Assembly: GCA_963924555.1 (NCBI GenBank)
Contig: OZ004592.1
Coordinates: 6,510,001 to 6,574,000, forward strand
DNA from: Crambe crambe
Taxonomy: Eukaryota > Porifera > Demospongiae > Poecilosclerida > Crambeidae
Reading direction: 5' to 3'
Length of the DNA stretch: 64,000 nucleotides
Shown: piece by piece, positions 1 to 14,190 of the stretch
Numbering within the stretch: position 1 is the first letter of the stretch
Layout: every line of letters starts with the position of its first letter
Notes under the pieces: model-generated
Database searches by the model: none
What the model was told of the DNA's origin: nothing
The model's input: only the letters and a program-made list of their open reading frames with translations
Made by a program: the position numbers and the translations under genes

Positions 1-278
1 ATGCCTCCGCTCAAACACTGCTACACTTTTACCAGCCTTGGCCAGATAAGCAGCCTAGGAAGGAAAATCATTATTAAAGGCTAATCCCTAAATGCAATTG
101 TGACAAGATGCAAGCTAACTAGCTTACTGCAACTAGCCCATTGTGACCACCTCCTATTACAACTGCATCATAGCTCTTCCCATGGAGAGTAGACTTCAAT
201 CTTCTTGCAACCTTCAGCATCCTAATTTGTATGGGTTTGGGTGTGCTTCATTTAAATTAGAGTAAGAAATAATTATCG
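1..278. other. Upstream flank, no gene seen
   Basis: AT-rich non-coding sequence upstream of the DNAJC28 start. I see no open frame, repeat or RNA gene here; it presumably holds the DNAJC28 promoter. Confidence 0.5.
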
Positions 279-1515
279 ATGTTTGTCAATTCATCAAGAT
301 TACTTCCAGGCTCTTTTCCAGGACTTTCACAGTTGTATCTCTGCAGTATCTGCAGGAGAAGAATAGCGGGGCTGGCGAATGAAAGCTCTCCTTCTGCTAG
401 ACTGAAGAATGCCTTCCAAACACTTGGACTGGTGAAAGATGAGTGTTCAGTGGATGACATCAGGAAGGCTTACATAGATCTGGCGAAGAAATACCATCCT
501 GATTCCAGAAGTTCACAAGCAAACACGGACCACTTTATAATGGTGAGGGCATTGGAGTTCTGAACAGCAAGTTATTCAGCTTATACACTTGCACTATATT
601 AATTTTGTTTAGATTAGGAATGCCTACAAGCAGTGCATAAGCTATTCTAAAAATGTGTCTCTGACTCGTAAAATTCATGCTGCACTGGAGGAAGAACTGC
701 AGGACATGGATAAGTCACTTGGATTCAGGGTTCAGAAAAAAAAAGTTGCCCACCGTCAATTTCTGAACTATGATGGTGTCGGACCAGGAACTTACTCAGA
801 ACGAGAGAAAGCCTATAGACAGTTACGTCTTGACCAAGCTAGAGATAACGTCTTTGATAAAAAATTCCAGGATGCCTTAAGGAATGAAGATGCAAAAGAA
901 ATCAGACCATACAGTGGGGATCCATGGCCCAAAAGTACAAAGGTCACTAATAGTTTTGAGAGGATAGCAAATGAGATGATTAGGGATTCTATAAAGAAAG
1001 GTGAATTCTCTAACTTGGCCGGTCAGGGAAAGCCTATGGAGAGAAGCTGGGAAAATCCTGCCCTGGATAACATGGAGCAAAAGATCACTGCTATGCTGGG
1101 GAACTCTGGGTTTACTCCTGATTGGGTCATGCTCGATAGAGAGATAAAGACAAGGATTATGGAATTGAAGGATCAGATAGCAGTGATTTGGAACCAGTGT
1201 GGGCCTCATCCCATGTCTCTTTCCAAGACTGTGGAATGGGAACATAATTTATCAATACTTCAAGAACAGGTGAAAGACATCAACAAGAAGATACGGGACC
1301 GGAATTTGAAGGGACCACTACCTGGACAAAGGGTCCATTTGAAACTTCATAATCTTGTTGCACAAGTGACCTCCAGTGTCATTCCAGCTAATAGGTCTGC
1401 AGAACCTGAGGCTAAAGAGTCAAGGGTTGCAAGAGATATTGAGACCAGTTCCTTCATTCAATTAACAGGGTTTTTTATTGCAATATGTGCTTTTATTAGC
1501 TTATTTCGATTGTAA
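279..1515 (+). CDS. DNAJC28: DnaJ homolog subfamily C member 28 (J domain + DUF1992)
   Basis: Two exons, 279-542 and 613-1515, join in frame to a 388-aa protein, the same length as I recall for human DNAJC28. A short J domain lies at about residues 45-95, but the invariant HPD reads as HPD within KKYHPDS, so it is intact. The DUF1992 signature (FERIANEMIRDSIKKGEFS) lies at about residues 200-260. The last 20 or so residues form a hydrophobic segment that could be a tail anchor. The first residues are basic and hydrophobic and could target mitochondria. The family is a little-studied J-protein co-chaperone presumed to work with Hsp70. The intron is 70 bp with GTGAGG and TTTAG borders. ZFYVE27 follows on the same strand. 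Confidence 0.93.
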
Positions 1516-1879
1516 TTTCAGGGTAGACATTTACACCAAGCAATGACGTCATGACTAGGGAAATTCCCATGCACAACACTTTTAAGGGGTTGGGCTAGGG
1601 TTATAAATCAATGAAGAAACAGTACACTACGGACGAAAAAGGCTCCATTTGGCGGTAATATAAGGATCAATAATCTACATAGGTAACTGCTAGAGGTTCA
1701 CTGAGTCGTTTAGGTGTTAGTTTAAAGCTTTGGACAATGGTAGCTAGCTAGCACTAAGCTAACCAGCAGAATTAGAAACTGCTGGCTGAAACAGTAGCCA
1801 CCTATAGTCTATTATGCTATTTATAAGCGTGTTTTACTTAAAACCTTGATAGTTCGCAGGTCTAGGGCGGGATGCTGCC
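1516..1879. other. Intergenic region, probable ZFYVE27 promoter
   Basis: About 360 bp between DNAJC28 and ZFYVE27, both on the plus strand. It contains GCTAGCTAGC-type runs common across the window. No open frame or RNA is supported. Confidence 0.5.
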
Positions 1880-4119
1880 ATGACAACTCGTGAGGTAGAG
1901 GGAAGAAGCAGTGGTGTGAACAGCACCAGTGGTCCTGCTCTTTCCCAATGCCCACCCCCACCAAGTAACACTTCCATTACTTTGAACAATTCAGCACCAG
2001 GTGCTTCCACTACAAATGTTAACTTGGATATTGGAGCCTTTGTTCTCAAGTACAACAGACTTCGGGACCAACTTGACCCATTAAGTTATGTGGGAAATGC
2101 CATACTCTATGTGATAAGGTGAACAACTGTGCAGTAGTCCTTCCTTTAAGGGACCTTCTTATCATGCTCACACTTATGCTAGTGAAGTGGTCTTTCATTT
2201 GATGTGTTCAAATAAGATGTTCATCACATTTTGATCTCAAATAGAGATGTTGTTATGAGATGGCAGAATCACTGTTTCCAACTAGTAATCATCGGGCATA
2301 AATATAACATTTTATCTAAACTACCAGTACTCTTCATGGCCAATTTAGACTTTCTGGGTAGCAGGTAACTAATCCATGTGACCACCCTACAAAAATTATC
2401 TATAGGCCATCCATGTTTTCATAGGGTAGCCATATAAGGATTTAGTACACTGTGCACTCTGGTGTATATTCATAGATGGGAGAGCTACCTCTTGACACTG
2501 GTAGTCCTATCAATTCTCTGTGTGTTATTCTACTTCCCAGGTATGTATTAAGGAAAGCATATAGCTATCAATTATAGCTATCAATCAGATGACAGTAGGT
2601 ATAGTTAATAATACTGATCCTTCTAGCACTTCTTGCTGGATCTGCTGTGGCTTCAGCTATTGCTGGTATGGCAGTAGGCAAGTATTATGGTCAGACAAAA
2701 CTCAACTTTCTTCTTCTCCGGAAAAGAGAGACACCACAGATTGAACTTTTGGATGAAGAGACAGAAATTTTGGTAAGTTATGATAATAATAGCAGTATAG
2801 TTTAACACTTGTTATCTTTCTGTTTCTTCAGAAAAAGCACAAAAAGGATGAAAAGACAGCTCACAGGTTACTTTTAGAGTACAGAGAGATGTAAGCTGTG
2901 CTTGGTTTTTTTTTTATACAAGGTAGAATTTTATATATTATGGTGTTTTGTACAGTATGTACAGTGCAGAATCCAGCATTGAAAGTATAACAAAAGCACT
3001 GGAATATTTAAATAGGTGAGTGTATTAAAAACAATGAGATCCATCTACACTTGACTTTAATGTGCAAAAGAATAAACTTTCCTTTTTGAAGAGAACCATA
3101 TCTTCATTATCCTAATGTATCAAAATGAATATTACACCAAATGTTTTCCAAATTGCTACAGGATTCTCTTCTGGAAGTCACTAGAAGTATCATTATGGTG
3201 AGCAGGCGACAGGATATCATAAAATCCAGACTACATTTAATCTCCTCTTCTGTTTTTAGTATTACAGTTCTCTTATGTGTTTTATTCATGCTTCTCTGCA
3301 CCGTCTACTTGAGAGTCCTTTCAGCATCCCTCCCACTCCTCGTCTTGTGCTTCAATAAATACTTTCTGCGAAGTGAGTAGATATTGCATAACATGTTAAA
3401 CCTCCAACTGTTTTTTAAAGGAACTGTTGAGCTTTGGAAGATGTTATTCAGCTACGTGTTCCAAAAAATCAGACCAAAGAGAAAAATTTGTGACAATGAC
3501 CATAAGCATGTTGAAGTGTATCATCACAAGGATCCACTACTGCAAGAGCAGTCAAGTGTTAGTATCTTTCTATCACCCTATAATTAATTTTATAATACAT
3601 TTTTTGCAGGAATTGGCATCAATTGCTAGTAATGATTCTGATGAGGGGCAAAGCACTGGAACCTCTGGTGCAGTGGGCCAAGGGTCCACATCTGGCACTA
3701 AGAGTCCAGGGCCAAATGAAGGAGCAACTGGCAATAGAGAGACGTTGTTCCCTTCCCTCTCTAGCAAAGGTAAATCATTATTCCCGGCAATTATAATGAT
3801 AGTAATTACCTCTTTTGTTCCCCCCCCCCCCCCCCCCAAAAAAAAAAAAAGGTTTTTGTACCAAATGTAATGCATCTTTCGCAAAACTTCTCAAAAGAAA
3901 ACATGATTGCAACTACTGTGGGCAGACTTATTGTGGCTCATGTACTGTCAGAGTCAAGAGAGCAGAATTAGGAGCCACCTGTGAGTCAGAACTGATTCCT
4001 CCTTTACATGGCTAGGTTTATCTGTGTCCCTTTCTATAGCTCCTGCTGCATTTGAGGAATCTGTGAGAGTGTGCCTGGATTGTAAACAACGACTAGATGA
4101 CATGAAACAAACCAGTTGA
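1880..4119 (+). CDS. ZFYVE27: Protrudin-like FYVE zinc-finger membrane protein
   Basis: Eleven exons (1880-2118, 2476-2540, 2627-2772, 2832-2890, 2956-3015, 3162-3197, 3260-3372, 3421-3557, 3610-3769, 3852-3980, 4040-4119) close in frame to 407 aa; human protrudin is about the same size. Residues 1-60 are disordered. Hydrophobic segments at about 80-120 and 205-240 fit the reticulon-like hairpin that places protrudin in tubular ER. An acidic Ser-rich stretch near 285-340 precedes a C-terminal FYVE finger with CxxC, a KRKHDC core, CxxCG, CGSC and a final CLDC pair. In animals protrudin shapes ER and contacts late endosomes to drive vesicle transport and neurite outgrowth. The exon before the acidic part uses a GTTAGT donor. 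The FYVE core differs from the usual RHHCR, so lipid binding may be weak. Confidence 0.85.
3820..3850 (+). repeat. C18-A13 homopolymer pair at the FYVE-exon acceptor
   Basis: Eighteen C followed by thirteen A immediately precede the AG of the FYVE exon of ZFYVE27. The C run acts as an unusually pure polypyrimidine tract, with the A run between it and the acceptor AG. Confidence 0.9.
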
Positions 4120-4256
4120 TTTTATTTCTTTCCTCTACCTTTTTAGCCAAATATAACTTTGTTCAATACCCTGATTTCATGTTGGCAATTCAAAATAATA
4201 ATTAAGATGTGAGATGTGAAAATAGCATCAAAATTAATCATGATCATTGAGTGAAA

Positions 4257-4766
4257 TCAAATGAATCTAGTTACCATGGCAATGACCTTAGAGTACTCTC
4301 CCTCTCTTCTCCTCAATGCAGATGGCACAGGTCCCAAAATTCTTGTCCCAATTGGTTCCTTCTTTTCATTGAGCAAGATGATCTGGTGTCTATCATAGCG
4401 AGGCAGTCTCTTACTCATCTTTCTGTTACTGATCAAGAGTGCATTATGGACCTTTCCAAGGTGTGCTACCTTGATGACGTCTCCAAACTTCCCAACTTTG
4501 TTATTTCTAGGGAGTTTGATACAGTAAGGTTTATCACGTCCCTTTCTCTTCGCATTTTCACTGTTGTCCACGATTTTTAGCCTTGTGAGGAGGATCACTG
4601 ATCTGGAAGGAAGTAGTAGACATGGAGGTGATTGACAAGGAACACTGTACAAAGGAAAGGCACTGCGGAGAGGCTGGAGTGGTGCAGTCGAGTGTTTTCT
4701 ATTAAAAACGCTACTGACTGATATAGGAAAGCGGAATAACCGAAATAACATGGCAGATCTGAACAA
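4257..4766 (-). CDS. MRPL14: Mitochondrial ribosomal protein uL14m
   Basis: A single 169-aa frame. The first 45 or so residues are basic and hydrophobic with RLFRFP-type repeats, fitting a mitochondrial presequence. The rest matches the uL14 fold: LTRLKIVDNS at the start, a KVGKFGDVIKVAH strand pair, GTRILGPVP, and a C-terminal LRRREGEYSKVIAM. uL14m sits on the intersubunit face of the mitoribosome large subunit. The frame is intronless apart from any UTR intron. Its 3' end converges with ZFYVE27 (138 bp between stops), and its start lies only 140 bp below the 3' end of the next minus-strand gene, so its promoter must be short and contains CATGCGC-type GC-rich motifs near 4810-4840. Confidence 0.92.
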   Translation of the reverse strand: MFRSAMLFRLFRFPISVSSVFNRKHSTAPLQPLRSAFPLYSVPCQSPPCLLLPSRSVILLTRLKIVDNSENAKRKGRDKPYCIKLPRNNKVGKFGDVIKVAHLGKVHNALLISNRKMSKRLPRYDRHQIILLNEKKEPIGTRILGPVPSALRRREGEYSKVIAMVTRFI

Positions 4767-4906
4767 TTACAAGTGGAGAAATCTACTTTTTAAAGCGCAC
4801 CATGATAAGATGCGCGCATGCGACATTGCGCATGCGTCGTCTCCCTAAATAAAGCTCACTGTTGAACTACCTTTATGACAAAAAACAACTTGGAAATAAA
4901 TGAATG

Positions 4907-6904
4907 TTAGCTCTGAAGCATGCTAGTGTATGTTCTGATGACATCGGTGATGGGTGCTCTGCAAATGGGGCACTTGAGAGCTTTAGACTTGAGTTCCAGG
5001 CCACAGGCAATGCAAGTGCACATGTGGCCACAGTGGTATATCACAGAGTCAATCACACCTTCTGAACAGATCACACAATGCCCTGACTCCACAATGCTTA
5101 TCCTACCACTAACAGCAATTGAGGATAAACCACTCTCTTGAGAAGCTCCTGGGGGGAAGGAGGGAGGGGGGATCAAAAAGGGGACATTACAATATTTGAG
5201 TTCTTACCTAGTGTTGGAATTGGGCAAGTATTAGCTGCTCCTCCACTAGCAACTGGACTGGGTTGTGTAGTGAGGAAAGCTGTAAGGGCTGCTGCCACTT
5301 CCTGGCGAATGGCACGCTGGATGTCGAGCTGCAAGTCAAAGCTGACCTTCATCATCTGCTTCAGCTCGCCAAGTTGTCCTTTCATTATAGTCATTTCCTC
5401 ATGAAGTTCTTGAATTTGCCTTGAAGAGGCACTAGATGATGTCTCTCTCTCATCCTCCCTGCATAAAACATCATAATTCATATAAATAGAAAGAGTGGGG
5501 AAGGATTTATCCATTAGAAACAACATAATACATCTCTTTTTTTCTGAAGGTGGGCTCCTTTCCAGCTATTGTTATAACATACCGATGATCATAGTGAGGA
5601 GGACTAATAAGAGGTCCAACTTGACCACGGCTAATCTGGTCTGCACGAGACTAAAATGAAAAGAGAGAACAGTATGCAGTGCAGCACAAATGGAATGACA
5701 ATAAGACTATATAGTTAACATGTAATCCTTTAACACAATACCTGAATGTGCAGCTCCAGGACACCTCTAAATTCCCCTGATAGTGCTGATGTGACCAACT
5801 GTTGTGACACAAGACCGCTGACTTCTGCCACTATTTCATCCCTCGCTTCGTCCCCAAGCGAATTCAGTGCTGGACTCTGTCTCAGACGTTCCACTATCAC
5901 ATTCTGATTCCTACGAGGGACTGGGTAACGCCCATCAACATTGGGAGTTGGTGGTTGAGGCCTAAAACGGACACGCCTGCCACGAGCTGATGGTCCTCTG
6001 AAGTTACCTCCACGTCCACTTGACAACAGTCGTCCAATGGGAGGGCCTGATGGATGACTCATTTCGTCCCCTCCTTCCTCACTATCTTCAGCTCGTGGTA
6101 CTCGTGGTGGTGGGGGTCGCACTCTCTGTCTTCGGCGGGTTCTCCTTCGCTCCACCTCCTCACGCAATGTCCGGTCAATTTCCTCCTGGACAGGTCCTTG
6201 AAGAATTCCATTGACTATCTGCAACTCAGCCAGTTGTTGCATTTCCAGCTGGATATGATTGGGTGTGAGATTTGTGGCAACTTCATGATCATGGGGTTCT
6301 AATCGTTGCACACGTTCAGATAAGTTCAAAGAAGGTGCTTCAGCACCAGCAGTATCAGGTTGTTGATCATGTGCACACATTGGTGTAGTTACATCTTCTG
6401 TAGTTTCTTGGTGTGGAGGTGGTTTAATGGAGGAATGCTTGGCCACTAGATTCTCCAAAGATTGTTTGCTGCTGAATGCAGAGACTGGATGTTGTTGATG
6501 AGAGAGTTTTCGTAGCTCAAACATGGCTTCACTGCAAAAAAAAAAAAAAAAAAAAGAAAAAGAAAAGGCCATCTGTGAGTGAATTGGCAGGAAATCAATG
6601 TTAGGTACTTGTGTTGCATGCCAGAAGTACTGCATGTATAGTAAGCTAAATATCACTACATCAATTTGTATCACTAGCTATTATATTATAAAATTAATGA
6701 TTATTACGTCTTATTTTTGGATATTATCTTTTCCACATTGAAGTCAACTTGAGCAAGTTTATCCTTGCATTCTGGACGAGGTCTCTGTCCAGTTGACTCA
6801 TCATCGGTGATGAATTCCAATGAAGATGAGTTGTTTTGCTCAACCTGCCTTTGAGGTGGACCAACTTCATTCTTGGAGTCGCCTTGTGGACTAGAAGTAG
6901 CCAT
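4907..6904 (-). CDS. RING-finger E3 ubiquitin ligase, neuralized-type C3HC4 RING
   Basis: Five exons on the minus strand (6708-6904, 5742-6531, 5583-5650, 5208-5458, 4907-5148) join in frame to 515 aa. The C-terminal 50 residues are a C3HC4 RING of the neuralized subtype: [20 protein letters not shown] and CPICRAPI followed by DVIRTY. Ahead of it is a coiled-coil segment (about 370-430) and two regions resembling the motif that precedes the RING in plant and animal proteins of this type ([13 protein letters not shown] and [14 protein letters not shown]). The middle is Arg- and Pro-rich with [19 protein letters not shown], a likely nuclear signal. No NEUZ domain is visible, so it is not neuralized itself; orthology is unclear. 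It probably ubiquitinates unknown substrates. The gene is divergent from the next one. Confidence 0.78.
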
Positions 6905-7109
6905 AACTGATCACTCTCTTATTCTAGTGGAACCAATCTGCTCTCTGGTACTTAATGTTCTCCTTATTTTATAGTTTTTAGCAAAAACAAGTCATGGTGT
7001 CGAGTCACTCCGAAGTTTATTTTTAGTTATACACCTACGTAATCTGTTTACATGCGCGCGCATTTGTGCGGCAAAATGGCGGCAAAACTGATCATGCTCC
7101 TGCACCATT
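6905..7109. promoter_or_regulatory. Divergent promoter between RING E3 and CCDC172-like genes
   Basis: Two start codons face away from each other across 205 bp. The segment has a short CpG-rich patch (CATGCGCGCGCAT) and an AAAATGGCGGC motif at about 7074-7084 matching the YY1 core seen in many animal housekeeping promoters. No TATA box is obvious. Confidence 0.55.
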
Positions 7110-8764
7110 ATGACGGAACTAAATGACCTGTTTGAGCAGATATTCCATTCTGAGAGGAACTTTAAAGCAAGGATAGACCATTTAAAATCCTGTAAGTTAC
7201 TTTTGCTTGCTAACTAGCTAGCTAGCTAGAGTTTCTTTGACTGACTTAGTGAGTGGAAAAACACAAGAATGCCAGTTCAAACTGAAACAAAGTAGAGAAG
7301 AGTTACACACCAAACAGGGAGAGCTAGCAGTAAAGAATAGCAGGCTAGCAGATATAGAAGTGGAGGTTGATTTTTTGCAACTCAGAAAAGGCATAATTCA
7401 AGCAGAAGAGAATGACCTCACTGAAGATATTAAAAAAATATCCAAGGAATTGGTAAGAATGGAGAAAAGGAAAAGTGAATAATATAGTAATTTAACACTG
7501 ATGCTAGGATATCACAGTCAGAGAAGTAGATACAAAAAGAAGATCTTTCAAAGACAAACTAATAGAATTTAGCCTCTGCTATGACTTGCATGGCTCAGGT
7601 GCAAAGTACAGGGAAGAAGAGGCTAGGAAACAAGTAGCTTCCCTTCAGGATGAATTAATACTGCTTGAGACAGGTAAGAAGTTTGAGAGTTTGCTTGATG
7701 TGTTAGCTGTTGATTTCTATCTTTCAGAGATGGTTGAGATAGGGAGCTATCTTGAGGATGTCACAAAGTTGCAGAAGGAATTGAATGATGCAGAGAGTGA
7801 ACTTAAACAAGAAAAAGACAGGGAAAATGGTACACAGAGTTTACTGAGGTTATTAAATTATCATTATTCTATGAACTGTAAAGAGCTTAAGGTTAGAAAA
7901 ATAGAGCAGGAACATCTGATTCAAAAGTTAAAGAATGAAAAGACATCAAATAGTAAAGCATCCAGCAATTCTGATTTGAAACGGTAGTGATAAAAGCTAC
8001 GCACCATGAGATAATTATGTATGTCAATAATATTATAATAATGCAGTTTGCAGTCAGAGCTTGATGCTTGCAAAAACTCTCATGAAGAAGAGACCTGCAA
8101 AAGGCTCAAAAAAGAGTTGGAGGAGCTCCAGAAGGCTTGTTACTACAAACAGATGAAGCTACAGATTGCACGCCAAAATAGAACAAGTGATGCCTTAAGC
8201 AGAAAGAGGAGTAGGCAATGTAACCATAAATTTAATTCAGATTATGGCATGGAGATAGTGAGGCCAGTCAAAAAAACCAATGAAGTTATCATTGTGGATG
8301 ATGAGTGGTTGACTGCAGAAGACCTGGATAATGATGAAGTCAGGAGTGAAGATAGTGACTGGGACATTGATGACATAGAATTGGAGATGCTTGAACAGAA
8401 TTTGATGGAGAATTGTGAGGATACTGGAGTGAATTATCAAATGGACATGCAAGACCGTTCTGTTCAGCAAGAGAGAATATATAAATCATCATCAGTGCAG
8501 AACTGTAAAGATTTCCCAGCCAATCACAACTCTGGAAGTAGTTTGTCATCAGTTTCGGCTAGTTCTCTCAGGTCAAAGAGGGAGCAAAGGAAAACTGAGA
8601 AACAGTTTAATAAACCCAACCGGCTTCCTCCATTATTGAAGGAGATTGCTGAATCAGCTAGTTCGATATCAATAGCTTCCCCTGACTCCAACTTGGTGCC
8701 GAGGAAACGTCCTGGAGAGTCCATTTTCAAACTCCATGGAACACAGGGCCAAACATCAAGGTGA
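7110..8764 (+). CDS. Coiled-coil protein, CCDC172-like
   Basis: Five exons (7110-7191, 7250-7452, 7508-7673, 7728-7983, 8047-8764) close in frame to 474 aa. The first 265 or so residues are almost continuous coiled coil. The opening MTELNDLFEQIFHSE, the LQLRKGIIQAE segment, the IEFSLCYDL step and RLKKELEELQK line up in order with my memory of vertebrate CCDC172, an axoneme/centrosome-linked coiled-coil protein. The last 190 residues are acidic then Ser/Arg-rich and have no counterpart there. An alternative is an unrelated coiled-coil or kinetochore protein. The start is chosen because exon 1 splices cleanly and lies just below the divergent promoter. The 3' end converges with DOK (173 bp). 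Confidence 0.6.
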
Positions 8765-8937
8765 TATTCAAAATGTGAGTTATTGTCATTGTTGCAATAA
8801 TTCCTTTATATATACAGCGGTATCAAGACAACCAAAAAGGTTAGATTTCAATATTGACGAGTATTAGCAATTGTAAATACTATAACAATAGTGGATCAAG
8901 CTATAATGTTTCTATAAAACTCAAAATCAATCATGTT

Positions 8938-11047
8938 TCATTGAAATTTTGGTACATTTGCATCCATGTTGCTCCAGAATTGATCAAATTCTTCCTTGTT
9001 TAGAGTTTCATTTCCAGCAGTAGCTGCAGCACCCCAGGCTTGTTGCTCCAGACCTGCTGGCTCACCCCAATTCATCTGCCCCGATTGGTCTTTGACTTCC
9101 ATGGCTTCAAGTTTCTCAAAGAAGTTCGCATCGAGTGTGCCAAGATCGAAATCTGCCATGCCACCCTTCCCAGGTTCTATAGCTTCAGCACTAAATGGAT
9201 CACCACTTCCATTTGGTAGTGGTTCCATCCCACCACCAAAATTGAAGTCGAAATCAGTGAAATTTGAAGTATCAAATCCAGCGTGTGTGTTAGCAGTGTC
9301 ACTTGTCATTCGATTGCTAGGATTCTCTGCTGACGGTTCAGATCCAAAGTCAAGCTCTTGCACTGGTGAGGAAAGGAGTGGTGCTTGTGATGTGGCTGGT
9401 GTTACTGGGTCTTGTGGCACTGGCTGGCCAACTGAATTGGCTCCATTTCCAGCAGCTGAATCTCCGGGGTTGAAACCACTACTATCAAACGGATTACTCA
9501 CTCCTTCGGTCAGGATTTTTAAGTTAGTTTCTCCTTCATCACCATCATCGTCATCAAACGAATCAAAGAATGCATTATCATCGATTTCAACAAGGGCATA
9601 ACTGGCACGTGAATCACGACCATGACTGGGAATGGGTGGGGCTCTGTAGGCAGGGTCGGCCTCAAAAGGGTCAGAATAGAGGGGCTCTTCAGTAGTCTTG
9701 TCGGCTGTACATAGGAAGAATTATATATATAGATGAAGTTTCCCCTCTATAATTATAGCTATAATTGTCAAATCTTATAACTCACTTTTTTGTTGTTTCT
9801 TTTGCTGTTGTCTTTGTTTGGCAGCAGATTTTGTACTCTTGTCTACTGTTGAATAAAGTCTAGATGGACTATCAACTCCAGAAGTCCCTTTTCTGCCTGC
9901 TTCTTCCATATCTCTGCTGGTTCGGTAAGTCCCAGCTACTGAGCTATTAGTGATCTCGGAAGAGTGCCTTGAGCCTGGTCTGTTGGAACCACCAGAACCA
10001 ATGGAGGGCCTTGGGTTGCGTGTTGCTTCTGTGGACTTTTTCTGTTGCTGTTTTGGTGGTGGTGGTGCCTTATTCAACGAATGACCTGGTTGTGTTCCTT
10101 GTATTTTTTCTTTCAGCTTCTTGATGTTATTATGTACCACACCAAATATCTCCTTGGAGCATGTGGTCACTAAAATCAGCTTCCCTTCACCAATGGGAGA
10201 ATTTTTTCCAGTTTCAAAGTTGAACTGCCCTGACTGCTTGCCATAGTTTTTGAGGAATTTGTAGGAGAGAGTGAAGATGGTTGCTCTAGATGGGGCAGTG
10301 AGAGTGAGTGAAGTAGGAGTGAGTTCAAGGTTGTAAGTTCCAGATAAATTCATTTTTTTCGATGTCTCATTTTCTTCTACTGTTACTCGATATGTGCCTG
10401 AAGGATAAGAGATAGTCCGTTTTTAACATTGGTCCTAGGTTCTAACAAAACCAAAACAAAATCCTTTCTTGCTTACCAGAATCCACTTTATTTTTATAGC
10501 TGAGTCCTAAATCATTGAACGAATCAGAAGAGGCATCGCTGGATGAAGCTATAACCATAGACTGTGTCTTGGTTCTTCTTCGTTTCAGCCTGTCTTCCTG
10601 CACAACTTGTTTGATACACTCCATCCACTCCTCCATGTCTGGCTGACTTTCAGCTGCCAACACATGATGACCTGCCAATAACATAATGGTTTAATGAACC
10701 TGAACCTAATTATCAGTCTTCTTACCTATCTGACTTCTAAACTGGAAGACATAGGGATGGATTTTGTTGCCTGCTGCTGTAGAGAGACCTGTACAGTCCC
10801 TAAGAGGAATGGTTCTCTTTCCAATGCCATTAAGGGCATATTCTGGGCTATCATAGTATTCTATTCGAACAACTCCTTCATGGGTGGTTGCATACAGAAC
10901 AAACCATCGCTTTATCCATTTCTACATCATTTTTGAATAGGAAAAGTGAAGTGGGAGTGACACAGCACACTATTCACTTACTTTTACTAAACCTTTTACT
11001 GGTAGCTTGTAGAGATAACCTTTCTTTCTAGGACTATCGCTAGACAT
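8938..11047 (-). CDS. DOK-family docking protein (PH + IRS-type PTB)
   Basis: Five exons (10982-11047, 10726-10921, 10477-10671, 9786-10397, 8938-9704) join in frame to 611 aa. Residues 5-115 form a PH domain opening KKGYLYKLP with KKWIKRWFVLY and ending in MEEWMECIKQVV. Residues 155-255 form an IRS-type PTB domain (GTYRVTVEENE, then YGKQSGQFNFETG). DOK proteins dock to phosphotyrosine NPxY receptors at the membrane and recruit RasGAP, Nck or Crk. The tail keeps candidate tyrosine sites YSDP and YRAP (YxxP type) and SYALVEI. It is otherwise acidic and carries NPF and two DPF tripeptides, which bind EH domains and AP2 in endocytic adaptors. I cannot assign it to one of the DOK1-7 groups. It is transcribed divergently from DDX41. 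Confidence 0.85.
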
Positions 11048-11177
11048 TTTGGCTCGTTACACCACTCAGCCCCACCCCCATATTCTTAAAAAGTGGGTGT
11101 GGCTGGTTGAAGAGTTTGAGCATGCGCGTATGGTCAAAAGGTCAAAGGTCAATTATAACTTTAAAGTCAGATGCAGA
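11048..11177. promoter_or_regulatory. Divergent promoter between DOK and DDX41
   Basis: Only 130 bp separate the two ATGs. It contains CATGCGCGTATGG and, at about 11133-11149, the spaced half sites AAAGGTCAAAGGTCAA, which resemble a direct repeat of the nuclear-receptor half site AGGTCA. The receptor link is an inference from the motif only. Confidence 0.5.
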
Positions 11178-14078
<2,901 letters not shown>

Positions 14079-14190
14079 CATGGTACACTGCACCATTCAC
14101 AATGCAATCTGATTCATTTCAATTTTCCCCGTAATGTTATTTCGCATAATTGGATAAATTTTGAAGAAGGTCAAGAGGCCGACAATCAGT

